Source: an uncultured Oscillibacter sp. (lineage in GTDB: Bacteria > Bacillota > Clostridia > Oscillospirales > Oscillospiraceae). From it: 64,000 nucleotides of DNA. Below, piece by piece: positions 7,677-15,424 of this stretch (position 1 is the stretch's first letter; the number at the start of each line of letters is the position of its first letter). The DNA lies in the NCBI GenBank assembly GCA_947577075.1, contig CANPTW010000007.1:18367-82366 (forward strand), given 5' to 3'. The position numbers and the translations under genes were made by a program. The notes beneath the pieces were generated by a model that made no database searches, was not told where the DNA came from, and worked only from the letters and a program-made list of their open reading frames with translations.

Positions 7677-8621
7677 ATGTTATTTTCGGGAAAGAACCGG
7701 AGGCAGCCGGATCAGCCCTGCCAAGAAAAAAGCCTTTATCCGGTTTTGCATGTGGCGGACAGCCTGAAGGAGTACCAAAAGGAGCTGGTGAAAAAGGAGG
7801 TCGCCTCCCTCTCGGAACTGAGCCTGGTGGGAGACACCTTCGCCGGTGTGTTGAAGGAGGCGGACCACTTTCAGGAAGAGCTTCAGAAGATGGGCCAGTC
7901 CTTCGCCAACATCGACGATGCCGCGGGGCAGTTCGTCCACGTCCGGTCGGAAGTCGGCGGAGCGGTTTCCGAGGCCCAGGAGCTGATGGAGGCGCTGGGG
8001 CAGACGTCTGCGAAGGTCCAGCATTCCTATGACGAGATGGCGGAGATTTTTTCCAAGCTCCAGACCGCCATCCGGGAAATTCAGCAGTGCATGGGGAAAA
8101 TCGTCTCCATTGCGGACCAGACGAACATTCTGGCAATCAACGCGTCCATTGAGGCGGCCAGGGCAGGCGTGGAGGGCCGGGGATTTGCCGTGGTGGCCGC
8201 CCAGGTGAAGGAGCTGGCCAAGGAGATTAAGGTCCTGGCCGGAGAGGTGAACACCGGCGTGTGCGACGTGGAGGACCGGGCCGGAGAACTCAGCGGCAGC
8301 ATCCGGATGTCCCAGGAAACCTTGGAACAGAGCGTGGGCATTGTCGCCAAGACGGATGAGAGCTTCCGCAAGATCACGTCTGCCGCCGAGGGCGCCGGAG
8401 CGGTGCAGGCCCAGATTTCCGGAGTGATCGATTCTTCTCAGGGGGAGCTGCAGATTCTGTGCCAGTTCTTTGACGGAATCAAGGAGCAGTATCAGGAGGT
8501 CGTCAAGCACATTGAGCAGGCCAGCCGCCTGGGAACGACCAAGAGCGCCATGTTCGAGGACATGGACAACATGATTTCCCAGCTCCCTCCGGTTGTGAAG
8601 GATTTTGAAGCCCGGGATTGA
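7677..8621 (+). CDS. Soluble methyl-accepting chemotaxis-like signalling protein
   Basis: The 314-residue product is nearly all coiled-coil helix and contains the chemoreceptor hairpin tip signature: [20 protein letters not shown] followed by [15 protein letters not shown] (about residues 142-185), which normally binds CheA and CheW. There is no membrane segment and no own sensor domain, so it is probably a cytoplasmic receptor module taking input from the FIST protein encoded 12 bases upstream. AGGGGGA precedes the ATG. No cheA, cheW or flagellar motor gene is in the window, so the output pathway cannot be told from here. Confidence 0.88.
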   Translation: MLFSGKNRRQPDQPCQEKSLYPVLHVADSLKEYQKELVKKEVASLSELSLVGDTFAGVLKEADHFQEELQKMGQSFANIDDAAGQFVHVRSEVGGAVSEAQELMEALGQTSAKVQHSYDEMAEIFSKLQTAIREIQQCMGKIVSIADQTNILAINASIEAARAGVEGRGFAVVAAQVKELAKEIKVLAGEVNTGVCDVEDRAGELSGSIRMSQETLEQSVGIVAKTDESFRKITSAAEGAGAVQAQISGVIDSSQGELQILCQFFDGIKEQYQEVVKHIEQASRLGTTKSAMFEDMDNMISQLPPVVKDFEARD

Positions 8622-8742
8622 CGGCCCCATCCGCCGTCTCGGCGTGAAGGAAGCTTATATTGCGAAAGAAAACCCTTATAAGAGAGTCTCTTTCGGGCTG
8701 CCGAAAAGGCAAGAAGCTCCTTCAACGGGAAGAAAAATACTG

Positions 8743-8776
8743 CGAGAGGAACCCTTTCCGGGTTCCTCTCGTTTTT
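8743..8776 (+). terminator. Terminator of the FIST-chemoreceptor operon
   Basis: A 12-bp perfect stem CGAGAGGAACCC (8743-8754) / GGGTTCCTCTCG (8760-8771) followed by five T. It belongs to the same hairpin family as 324-353 and 59168-59198. Confidence 0.85.
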
Positions 8777-8809
8777 CATCCTGCGGTTTCCAAGCTTTTT
8801 GACGTCTTA

Positions 8810-8842
8810 AAAGGCGGCGGGCATAAAGTGCCCGCCGCCTTT
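8810..8842 (-). terminator. Terminator of fapA
   Basis: A 14-bp perfect stem (8842-8829 with 8823-8810) lies 13 bases after the fapA stop codon on the minus strand. The AAAGG end gives a short T-run on the minus strand. Confidence 0.8.
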
Positions 8843-8854
8843 CAGCAGGTTCCT

Positions 8855-10609
8855 TCACATCAGCACAATCTCGCCGCAGGCCAGTTTCGCAACGCACTGG
8901 TGCGCCTCCTGCCGCAGGCGGAGGAACTGGTCCCCAAAGCTGACCTCTGTCCCTGCATAGGCGACTCCGCACTCCATGCGGCCCCGGTCCTGGTCTTTCA
9001 GGCCCTTCTGCGCCTCCTTGGCGCTGTCCAGCTCCTCTTCCAGCTGTCTCAGCCGGTGCTCGGATACGGATATCTTCATTCGGACCTTACCCATAAGGCT
9101 GGCTTTGGCGGGATTGTCCAGCTGGGCGTCCAGCTTTTCCAGCTCCGCGGCCAGCTTCGCCAGCTTTTTGCTGACCAGGTCCTTTTCCAGGGTGGCGCAG
9201 GGCATGCCGCCCAGGGCGATGGAGGTTTTGACCTCCGACTTGGCGCCGACGGCGCTGGCGCTGACCCGTTCGGCGGCCCATACCCGGCCGCCCATGATGC
9301 TCCCCCGGCCGGAGCGGACCTGGACCTCGCCGTCGCAGTAAATCCTGCCGTTGACGATGCAGTCGGTCTGAAGATTTTCCCGGACGAAGATGGTGGCGTT
9401 TTCGATGTACTTGGCAAAGATACACCGTCCGGCGCGGATCACCGTGGTTCCGTCGCCCAGGATGCCCTTGACCACCGTCAGGTCGCCGCCGGCCTCCACG
9501 GTGCTGCCGGCCTCCACCACGCCGCCCACATAAATATTTCCCATGGCCTTGACGGAAAAGCCGCTGAGCACGTCCCCTTTGATGTTGACGTCCCCCACAA
9601 ATTTGATCTTTCCGGTGGAAAAATCAACATTGCCGTCGATGTCCAGCACCGGCTTTACCTGAAAGCTGTGCCCGGTGAATTCCACATGGCCCGGGATGGT
9701 GGCGACCAGGGCGTCTCCGTCCTCGCTGATATCGGTATTCCGGCCCTTGGGAAGGGAAACGGACTTTCCGCTTTTGGCGGGGACCTCCTGATCCTGCACG
9801 GTCCGGCCCGGCTCGCCCTCGGTAGGGCGGATCAGGCGGCAGATCTCCTGGCCCTCCTCCACGTTGCTGATCAGATTCAGGGCGGTGTAATCCACCTGCC
9901 CGAACTCGTTCACCTCCAGCAGCCGCTCAACGACCCGGGGGAAATAGTCCACAATGTTGCCGTTTCGCCCGTCAAAGGCGGGCTTTCCCTTTGCCAGCAG
10001 GCAGAGGGAGAAATAGCAGTCCCGCTGGTGGGCGATGCGGTCCACCAGGGTTGTGTCCACGCCGAAGACAATGTCGTGCTCCGAAAGAGCCTGCAGAACC
10101 ATCTCCCGGGTCAGCTCCGCGCCGGGCCCCACCGGCGGAAAAACCAGCATCCAGGCATAGAGCTTGTCGGAGGAGAGAAAGATCCAGGGACGGGCGTCCA
10201 GGATCAGGGGCTCGTCTTCTCCGGGCTCCGCCTCCTCCTCTGCGGACTTTTTCTTGCTGTGTTTGCCCCGGGTCCGGCCTTTGACGGCCTTCAGCCGGGA
10301 ACCGCATACGTTTTTCAGGGAGGACTGCAGACGGTTTTTTTCCTTTGCAATCATGTCCTGAGGGAGGGAGCCGTCCTCGTCCATATACAGCCGGATGGGG
10401 GGCAGATTCCCCGACTCCTGCTGGCGGAGGCTGTAGAGCTGGCGAATCGGATGGTCCTGGGGCAGTTCCAGCTGAGACGGATCCTCAAAGGCCGGGGGCT
10501 TCTCCGCTTCCGGCGGCGTATACTCCCGCTCTGCGGGAAGCGCTTCGTCCGCATTCTCCTCCCCATGGGAGCCAAAGAGAAGGGATGCAATTTTTTCCTT
10601 CCAAGACAT
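8855..10609 (-). CDS. fapA: FapA family protein (DUF342)
   Basis: The 584-residue protein matches the FapA/DUF342 family: a long charged N-terminal region with a Lys-rich stretch (residues ~115-125), a central beta-helix-like part with repeated short strands (GDVNIKGDVLSGFSVKAMGNIYVGG and following), and a C-terminal coiled coil (from about residue 500). FapA is best known as a regulator of the flagellar/polar protein FlhF-type system, but many Clostridia without flagella carry it; its role here is unknown. GGAGGT precedes the ATG. It has its own promoter and terminator, converges with the FIST-chemoreceptor operon, and lies within the predicted mobile element, which is an unusual place for this family. 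Confidence 0.85.
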   Translation of the reverse strand: MSWKEKIASLLFGSHGEENADEALPAEREYTPPEAEKPPAFEDPSQLELPQDHPIRQLYSLRQQESGNLPPIRLYMDEDGSLPQDMIAKEKNRLQSSLKNVCGSRLKAVKGRTRGKHSKKKSAEEEAEPGEDEPLILDARPWIFLSSDKLYAWMLVFPPVGPGAELTREMVLQALSEHDIVFGVDTTLVDRIAHQRDCYFSLCLLAKGKPAFDGRNGNIVDYFPRVVERLLEVNEFGQVDYTALNLISNVEEGQEICRLIRPTEGEPGRTVQDQEVPAKSGKSVSLPKGRNTDISEDGDALVATIPGHVEFTGHSFQVKPVLDIDGNVDFSTGKIKFVGDVNIKGDVLSGFSVKAMGNIYVGGVVEAGSTVEAGGDLTVVKGILGDGTTVIRAGRCIFAKYIENATIFVRENLQTDCIVNGRIYCDGEVQVRSGRGSIMGGRVWAAERVSASAVGAKSEVKTSIALGGMPCATLEKDLVSKKLAKLAAELEKLDAQLDNPAKASLMGKVRMKISVSEHRLRQLEEELDSAKEAQKGLKDQDRGRMECGVAYAGTEVSFGDQFLRLRQEAHQCVAKLACGEIVLM

Positions 10610-10653
10610 ATTTGCGGGACCTCCGTTCGCTGTTAAGTTGATGAATTACTACC

Positions 10654-10682
10654 ATTATACGCAACAATTTGCCGCTTGGCAA
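10654..10682 (-). promoter_or_regulatory. Sigma-A promoter of fapA
   Basis: On the minus strand TTGCCA (10682-10677) and TATAAT (10659-10654) are 17 bases apart. The RBS GGAGGT and the ATG follow about 45 bases downstream. Confidence 0.8.
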
Positions 10683-10810
10683 GAGAAGTTTTCTTGATGG
10701 GAGCGAAACGGGAGCCTGCGGGACTTTGGTGCGGAGGGCCCGTTTCCCCTGCGGAAAGGCGCCCGGGGGCGGGAACGGCTCTTTCCGGCAGGGAAGAGGG
10801 CGGCTTGCTC

Positions 10811-10858
10811 TCATAAAAGCAGCCCCTCGGTCGAGGGGCTCAGATAGATCGTAGGCAT
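10811..10858 (-). pseudogene. Displaced first codons of the interrupted amidase gene
   Basis: On the minus strand a good ribosome site (GGAGG at 10870-10866) precedes ATG CCT ACG ATC TAT CTG AGC CCC TCG ACC, encoding MPTIYLSPST, which is how this amidase family begins. After these codons the frame turns to unrelated residues (EGLLL) and stops at TGA (10813-10811). The amidase body lacking exactly this segment lies at 3693-2980, same strand. The fragment keeps start codon and ribosome site. No sigma-A promoter is clear upstream; a CATAGGAT sequence at 10890-10883 (minus strand) could be a -10 box for a mother-cell sigma factor, but the matching -35 is weak. Confidence 0.72.
10821..10840. other. 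Predicted right attachment junction, palindromic
   Basis: The 20 bases are two perfect 9-bp inverted arms (AGCCCCTCG / CGAGGGGCT, minus strand) around a central AC at 10831-10830. Serine recombinases cut at a central dinucleotide between inverted half-sites, so AC is the likely crossover; the same AC occurs at the left junction (3693-3692). Confidence 0.55.
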
Positions 10859-11097
10859 AGTGATTCCTCCTTCTTATTGAATCCTATGGAATTTTTGCCA
10901 AATGTGTGCTATGATGGCCATAACAAGAACCCCGGATTTTATCCGCGCGCTGGAAGCGGATTGCCGGGCGGCTGTGGGCCGGAGGGCGGATGGACCGCCT
11001 CCGGGCGCTCCAAAGAGCCGGCTGCCGCCTTCGGGCCGCGGGAATGATACCATCCGGGATGCCGCTGCGGCGAAGAAAACCGTTAACAGGAGGGCTT

Positions 11098-12327
11098 ATG
11101 AAAGCAGAACGCGCTTATCCCCGAGTCGTGGTTACCCCAAAGGCCGAACGTGCGGTCCTGCGGGGCCACCCCTGGATCTATGATGCGGAAATCTTGACCC
11201 TGGAGGGGACGCCGGAAAACGGCGGCCTGGTGGACGTGCTGGGGAAACGGGGACAGTACCTGGGCACCGGGTTCCTGTCTGAGGCGTCAAAAATCCGGGT
11301 CCGGCTTCTCTCCCGGAACGCAAACGACCGCTTTGACGCCGCCTTCTGGGAACGGAAGCTCCGCTGGGCCTGGGAGTACCGGAAGACGGTTCTGGCCCCG
11401 GAGGATCTGGACGCGTGCCGGATTATCTTCGGAGAGGCGGACATGTTTCCCGGATTGACGGTGGATAAGTTCCACGACCTCCTCAGCGTTCAGGTGCTGT
11501 CGGTGGGAATGGAGCGGGTCAAGGATTTGCTGCTGCCGCTGCTGGCCGGCCTCCTTCGGGAGGACGGCCAGGTTATCCGGGGCGTTTACGAACGGAACGA
11601 CGCGGCCCTCCGGGAAAAAGAGGGCCTGCCGCAATACAAGGGCTGGTTTCCCCTGCCGGGGGAGGCGGCGCCGGAATCTCCGGTGACGGAGATTTTGGAA
11701 AACGGCGTAAGCTATCTGGTGGATGTGGAAAACGGCCAGAAAACCGGCTTTTTTCTGGACCAGAAATACAATCGCCGGGCAGTGGCCCGGCTGGCGGAGG
11801 GAAAGACGGTGCTGGACTGCTTCACCCACACCGGCTCCTTTGCCCTGAATGCCGCCCTGGGCGGGGCAAAGCACGTCACCGCCGTGGACGTATCGGAAGC
11901 CGCCGTGGAGATGGCCAGGGCCAACGTGGAGCGGAACGGCCTGGGCCACATTGTGGAGTGCCTGGCGGCCAACGTCTTTGAACTGCTTCCGGCCCTGGAG
12001 CGGGAACCGGGGAAGTACGACTTCATCATTCTGGACCCGCCGGCCTTTACCAAATCCCGGAAAACGGCGGCCAACGCCATGACGGGCTATAAGGAAATCA
12101 ACTACCGGGCCATGAAGCTGCTGCCCCGGGGCGGGTATTTGGCCACATGCTCCTGCTCCCACTTTGCCGATGAGGAGAAGTTTGCCGCGATGCTCCGTTC
12201 CGCCGCCGGGGACGCCGGAGTCCGCCTCCGCCAGGTCGAGGCCCGGCAGCAGAGCTGCGACCACCCGATTTTGTGGGGTGTGGAGGAGACAAGCTATCTG
12301 AAATTTTATTTGTTCCAAATTGTGTAA
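11098..12327 (+). CDS. Class I rRNA methyltransferase, RlmI-like (PUA domain)
   Basis: The 409-residue protein combines an N-terminal PUA-like RNA-binding domain (GHPWIYDAEI near residue 21) with a Rossmann methyltransferase: motif I VLDCFTHTGSFALNAA, acidic loop VDVSEAAVEMARANV, and the catalytic-type motif ILDPPAFTKSR. In E. coli RlmI methylates C5 of a cytosine in 23S rRNA; the exact target here is inferred. The ATG at 11098 follows AGGAGGG. The frame is open 36 codons upstream, but without a ribosome site. An extended -10 (TGCTATGAT, 10907-10915) may be its promoter. It starts an operon with the nucleosidase 16 bases downstream. Confidence 0.88.
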   Translation: MKAERAYPRVVVTPKAERAVLRGHPWIYDAEILTLEGTPENGGLVDVLGKRGQYLGTGFLSEASKIRVRLLSRNANDRFDAAFWERKLRWAWEYRKTVLAPEDLDACRIIFGEADMFPGLTVDKFHDLLSVQVLSVGMERVKDLLLPLLAGLLREDGQVIRGVYERNDAALREKEGLPQYKGWFPLPGEAAPESPVTEILENGVSYLVDVENGQKTGFFLDQKYNRRAVARLAEGKTVLDCFTHTGSFALNAALGGAKHVTAVDVSEAAVEMARANVERNGLGHIVECLAANVFELLPALEREPGKYDFIILDPPAFTKSRKTAANAMTGYKEINYRAMKLLPRGGYLATCSCSHFADEEKFAAMLRSAAGDAGVRLRQVEARQQSCDHPILWGVEETSYLKFYLFQIV

Positions 12328-12343
12328 AGGAGGAAAGGTTGTT

Positions 12344-13027
12344 ATGAAAAAGGTGGGAATCCTGTGCGCCAGCGATACGGAGCTGGCTCCGTTTTTACAA
12401 GAATTGGAGGTTGTCCGAAGCACGGAAAAGGCGATGCTGAAATTTTGGGAGGGAAACATCCGGGAAATCCCCGTGGTCGCGGTGTACAGCGGCGTCTGCC
12501 GGGTAAACGCCGCCATAGCGGCGGAGCTTTTGATTGAATGCTTCGGCGTGGACGGGATAGTCAACGCCGGGACGGCGGGAGGGATGGCCCCCCGGGTCAA
12601 GCTCTTTGACACGGTTGTTGCGGAGCGCTCGGTTTACCACGACGTGGCGGAAGATATCCTGACCGAGTTTCACCCCTGGATGCCGTCGGTTTACTTTCCG
12701 GCGGACAGAGGGCTTCTTTCCGCGGCGGAGAAATACGCAAAAGCTCAGGACATTCCCCTCTGGTTTGGGACCATCGCCACCGGAGAGATGTTCGTCAGCG
12801 GCAAGGGCCGGGAACGCCTCTGCCAGGCCTACGCTCCTCTGGCGGTGGATATGGAAACGGCGGGGGCCGCCCATGTCTGCTATGTGAACAGCGTTCCCTT
12901 CCTGGCGGTACGGAGTATTACCGACACCGCAGAGGGCAGCAGGGAAGCGGATTTTGAGGCAAACTGCGAAAAAGCCTCTGCGATTGCGGCGAAAGCAGTT
13001 CTGGGGCTGCTGCGGGAGTGGGTTTAA
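12344..13027 (+). CDS. mtnN: 5'-methylthioadenosine/S-adenosylhomocysteine nucleosidase
   Basis: The enzyme cleaves adenine from MTA and SAH, recycling by-products of polyamine synthesis and of SAM-dependent methylation. The 227 residues show the phosphorylase-superfamily signature: GTAGGMAPRV, ATGEMFVSG, the VDMETAGAAHVCY nucleoside-binding motif and SITDTA with the catalytic Asp. The start was set at the ATG at 12344 after AAAGGAGGAAAGG. It follows a SAM-using methyltransferase gene by 16 bases, which fits disposal of SAH. Its last four bases overlap the stop of the convergent minus-strand gene. A futalosine hydrolase cannot be fully excluded but the length fits MtnN. Confidence 0.9.
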   Translation: MKKVGILCASDTELAPFLQELEVVRSTEKAMLKFWEGNIREIPVVAVYSGVCRVNAAIAAELLIECFGVDGIVNAGTAGGMAPRVKLFDTVVAERSVYHDVAEDILTEFHPWMPSVYFPADRGLLSAAEKYAKAQDIPLWFGTIATGEMFVSGKGRERLCQAYAPLAVDMETAGAAHVCYVNSVPFLAVRSITDTAEGSREADFEANCEKASAIAAKAVLGLLREWV

Positions 13028-13548
13028 AAGCCCAGGGGTCCCGCCGCCCGCATCCCCTCCAGATCCCCTGTGGTCCGGAGGAACCAGAGGGAGCAGGCCA
13101 GGTCCGCGGTGAAGACCAGAAGGCAGATATACGTTGCCGCCGCGGGAACCGCCCCCGCGAGCGCCGCGGCGCCGGGCTGGACGAAGCGGACCGCCGCCCA
13201 GGTCAGCAGTCCCCAGGCCAGCGTGAAGGGAAGGCAGACGCGCCCCCGGAGATTACCGGGGACCCGGCCGTATTCCCAGAAGCGGACGCCCAGAAAGCGC
13301 TCGCAGCCCCAGTGGTAGACGTATTCCACCGCCGTGGCGGCAAGGCCGCCGAAAACCACCTGCCCCAGCCGGCCCATGGGCGGGAGGGCCAGGACCGCCA
13401 GCATCCCCAGGCCGTACACCGGGCACAGGGGCAGGAACAGCAGGCAGCGCCGCCGCCGCTCCCTGGACCGGGACGCGGCGGCGAAGGCCAGCTCCAGCAG
13501 CCAGCCGAGGAAGCTGTAAATCCAGAAGTACCAAAGCAGAGAAGCCAT
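13024..13548 (-). CDS. Putative ABC-transporter type IV family membrane protein (PF06541-like)
   Basis: A 174-residue protein with about five predicted membrane helices. The N-terminus WYFWIYSFLGWLLELAF, the Arg-rich RERRRRCLLFLPLCPVYGLG turn and the VEYVYHWGCERFLGVRFWEY segment are typical of the PF06541 group, annotated as putative ABC transporter permeases (CmpB-like) without a known substrate. It is transcribed towards mtnN and overlaps its end by four bases, so it stands alone. Some upstream Arg-rich frame readings exist but the ATG at 13548 starts exactly at the first helix. Confidence 0.75.
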   Translation of the reverse strand: MASLLWYFWIYSFLGWLLELAFAAASRSRERRRRCLLFLPLCPVYGLGMLAVLALPPMGRLGQVVFGGLAATAVEYVYHWGCERFLGVRFWEYGRVPGNLRGRVCLPFTLAWGLLTWAAVRFVQPGAAALAGAVPAAATYICLLVFTADLACSLWFLRTTGDLEGMRAAGPLGF

Positions 13549-13601
13549 CGCGCGTCACCTCCCGGCTTAGTCTCTCCAAGCGGCAAAGAGGTATCCGCCG
13601 C

Positions 13602-13630
13602 TTGCGCCGGGAGTTTTTTCATGGTATAAT
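13602..13630 (+). promoter_or_regulatory. Sigma-A promoter of the uracil-DNA glycosylase gene
   Basis: TTGCGC (13602-13607) and TATAAT (13625-13630) with a 17-base spacer. Confidence 0.7.
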
Positions 13631-13726
13631 GTCCGAAAACCGGTTCTTATGCCCGGAGGGTGCCATGCTGCGGAAGTCCGACGCGTTGGCCGGAGAACCG
13701 CGGAAAAAGAGAAGGAGAACGATCAG

Positions 13727-14296
13727 ATGGATACATGGGAAAGCTTGAAAACGGAGTGCCTTGCCTGTAAAGGCTGCTCCCTTGCGGACACCCGTCACAA
13801 CGTGGTTTTTGGAGATGGCGCCGAGAATGCGGAGATTCTCTTTATCGGCGAGGGACCGGGGCAGAACGAGGATGAGCAGGGACTGCCCTTCGTCGGCCGG
13901 GCGGGAAAGCTTCTGGACGAAATGCTGGAGATGGTAAACCTGGACCGGAGCAAGGTTTACATCGCGAACATCGTCAAATGCCGTCCGCCTCAGAACCGGG
14001 ACCCTCTGAGCGTGGAGCAGGACGCCTGCATCGGCTGGCTGCGCCGCCAGACGGCGCTGCTGCGCCCCAAGATCATTGTCTGCCTGGGCCGCATTGCCGC
14101 GAAGGTCATCATCAAAGACGATTTCCGCATCACCCAGGAACACGGCCAGTGGTTCGAGCGGAACGGCCTTTGGATGACTGCCCTCTATCATCCGGCGGCC
14201 CTGCTGCGGGACGTCAACAAGCGCCCCGCCACCTTTGAGGACCTGAAGGCCATCCAGGCCAAGGCCCGGGAGCTGTGCGAGCATACGGAGCTGTAA
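13727..14296 (+). CDS. Uracil-DNA glycosylase, family 4 (4Fe-4S)
   Basis: The enzyme removes uracil from DNA at the start of base excision repair. The 189 residues include the iron-sulfur cysteines (ECLACKGC near residue 10, VKCRPP near 85, ACIGW near 101), the uracil-binding [20 protein letters not shown] loop (about 37-56), and the C-terminal YHPAALLRD active-site motif. Length and Cys pattern match family 4 UDGs of thermophiles and Firmicutes. The ATG at 13727 follows AGAAGGAGA. It appears to be transcribed alone from the promoter at 13602. Confidence 0.93.
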   Translation: MDTWESLKTECLACKGCSLADTRHNVVFGDGAENAEILFIGEGPGQNEDEQGLPFVGRAGKLLDEMLEMVNLDRSKVYIANIVKCRPPQNRDPLSVEQDACIGWLRRQTALLRPKIIVCLGRIAAKVIIKDDFRITQEHGQWFERNGLWMTALYHPAALLRDVNKRPATFEDLKAIQAKARELCEHTEL

Positions 14297-14433
14297 TGTT
14301 TCCCGGGGGCCCTGAAGCGCAGTTCCGTCCGTGTGGCTTCCGCTCTGCGGAGCTCCGGATTTTTACGCGGGACCCGCGCGCCGCAGAGTAACCGTCAGGG
14401 GAGGGGAGATCCCTCCCCTGAAAAAACCCATGA

Positions 14434-14464
14434 TTGTAAACCTTTGTGAAAAAATGGTTGACAA
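14434..14464 (+). promoter_or_regulatory. BirA (biotin repressor) operator before bioY
   Basis: TTGTAAACC (14434-14442) and GGTTGACAA (14456-14464) form an inverted repeat separated by 13 bases, closely resembling BirA operators. The right arm contains the -35 box of the bioY promoter, so bound BirA-biotinyl-AMP would block RNA polymerase. The stretch 14297-14433 before it holds only inverted repeats (14343-14388, 14396-14420). Confidence 0.75.
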
Positions 14465-14486
14465 TTGAACGGATTTGCGCTATGCT
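14458..14486 (+). promoter_or_regulatory. Sigma-A promoter of bioY
   Basis: TTGACA (14458-14463) and TATGCT (14481-14486) with a 17-base spacer, overlapping the BirA operator. Confidence 0.8.
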
Positions 14487-14583
14487 CAATTCCAGGAGCC
14501 ATTGGCGGCGCTTGACGGTGCCGCGTCGAAGAGAAACCGTAAGATCCTCTTCAACCGCACCGACTATAAAAGGAGGCTGTATT

Positions 14584-15144
14584 ATGTCTGAACAAGCCGC
14601 GTCCCGCCTTCGAACCAGGGATATGACGCTGATCGCGGTGTTTACCGCGCTTACGGCGGTCTGCGCCTGGATTTCCGTTCCGGTGCCTGCGCCGTTTGTG
14701 CAGTTTACCATGCAGACGTTCGCCGTTTTCGCGGCGCTGCTGACCCTGGGGGGAAAGCGGGGAACCTATGTTGTTACGGCTTACCTGCTGCTGGGCGCCG
14801 TGGGCGCGCCGGTATTCAGCAATTTCCGGGGGGGTCTTGGCGTGCTGCTGGGGACCACAGGGGGCTATATTCTGGGATTCTTTTTCACGGCGCTGCTCTA
14901 TTGGGGGATGACCGGGAAGCTGGGGGAATCCCTGCCGGTGAAGCTCGCCGCCGGTGTGCTGGGAATGGCGACCTATTATGCCTTTGGGACCGCCTGGTAT
15001 CTGGCTCTCTACGCCCGTGCGGGAAAACCCATGGGGGTGCTGGCCGCCTTGGGCTACTGTGTGTTTCCGTTCATCCTTCCGGACCTGATCAAGCTGGCCC
15101 TGGCGGTGCTGCTGTCCCGGCGGGTCGGGAAATATGTACGATGA
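14584..15144 (+). CDS. bioY: BioY, biotin ECF transporter S component
   Basis: BioY is the membrane substrate-binding subunit for biotin uptake and works with the shared ECF energy module (not encoded here). The 186 residues have about six membrane helices and the family motifs: VPVPAPFVQFTMQTFAVFAA, LTLGGKRGTYVVTAYLLLGA and GAPVFSNFRGGLGVLLGTTG-type loop with the GGY sequence. The ATG follows AAAGGAGG. A BirA operator overlaps its promoter, which independently supports biotin as substrate. No bio synthesis genes are nearby, suggesting uptake. Confidence 0.95.
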   Translation: MSEQAASRLRTRDMTLIAVFTALTAVCAWISVPVPAPFVQFTMQTFAVFAALLTLGGKRGTYVVTAYLLLGAVGAPVFSNFRGGLGVLLGTTGGYILGFFFTALLYWGMTGKLGESLPVKLAAGVLGMATYYAFGTAWYLALYARAGKPMGVLAALGYCVFPFILPDLIKLALAVLLSRRVGKYVR

Positions 15145-15171
15145 TCTTCTCTTTCTTATAGAATCCGCGGC

Positions 15172-15203
15172 AAAAGGCCGGCGCTTTTCAGCGCCGGCCT
15201 TTT
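15172..15203 (+). terminator. Bidirectional-type terminator after bioY
   Basis: A 13-bp perfect stem AAAAGGCCGGCGC (15172-15184) / GCGCCGGCCTTTT (15191-15203) with a 6-base loop, 27 bases after the bioY stop. Confidence 0.85.
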
Positions 15204-15368
15204 GCATATACCTGTGTTCCGGACGACAGCCGCGCCGGAAGTATCGGCTTTCCGGATTCTGCCGCCGCTTCCCTCCCTTCCGGCTTGCCGGGGGAATGCG
15301 GGGATGCCCGGCCGACGGCCGCCTTTTGCCTGCCGTGCGGTTCCATAAATTTTTGGGACAAACCTGGC

Positions 15369-15395
15369 ATAGAGCGGGACGGGCCCTCATAGAGT
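15369..15395 (+). promoter_or_regulatory. Sigma-E-type promoter of the spoIIIA operon
   Basis: ATA (15369-15371), 16 bases, then CATAGAGT (15388-15395) fit the mother-cell sigma-E pattern ATA-N16-18-CATANNNT. The same spacing and the identical -10 occur before the SPOCS gene (53234-53260) and spoIVA (57548-57574). Transcription would start near 15402, just before the ribosome site. Confidence 0.78.
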
Positions 15396-15424
15396 GTAGC
15401 AACCAAAGGAAGGGGGAATCGCCC

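Larger units (their letters stand above)
3694..10831. mobile_element. Predicted 7.1-kb serine-recombinase element interrupting the amidase gene
   Basis: The bounds are the two halves of a split amidase gene: the body ends at 3693 and the first codons lie at 10858-10829, both on the minus strand and in the expected order. A large serine recombinase lies 36 bases from the left junction, the usual position for an integrase. The 7,138 bp also carry a dUTPase-like membrane protein, a micro-gene, a FIST/chemoreceptor pair and fapA. No structural phage or conjugation genes are present, so it resembles a small integrative element or decayed skin-like island. The split and orientation are seen; mobility is inferred. 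Confidence 0.65.

Noticed and set aside
8660..10636. A 658-codon plus-strand frame opposite fapA
   Set aside because: Antisense artefact of GC-rich codon use; composition dominated by Leu, Gly, Ala, Val and His with no motif.
10871..10912. A sigma-E or sigma-K promoter before the amidase start fragment
   Set aside because: CATAGGAT could be a -10 box, but no ATA lies 16-18 bases upstream and an AC at 17 bases is too weak to claim.
14396..14420. Hairpin CAGGGGAGGG / CCCTCCCCTG as a terminator of the uracil-DNA glycosylase gene
   Set aside because: It is followed by A, not T, on the plus strand, and on the minus strand the T-run comes before the stem.
15345..15375. An alternative sigma-E promoter using AAATTT and CATAGAGC
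   Set aside because: The downstream pair ATA-N16-CATAGAGT matches the promoters of spoIVA and the SPOCS gene exactly and lies closer to the start.
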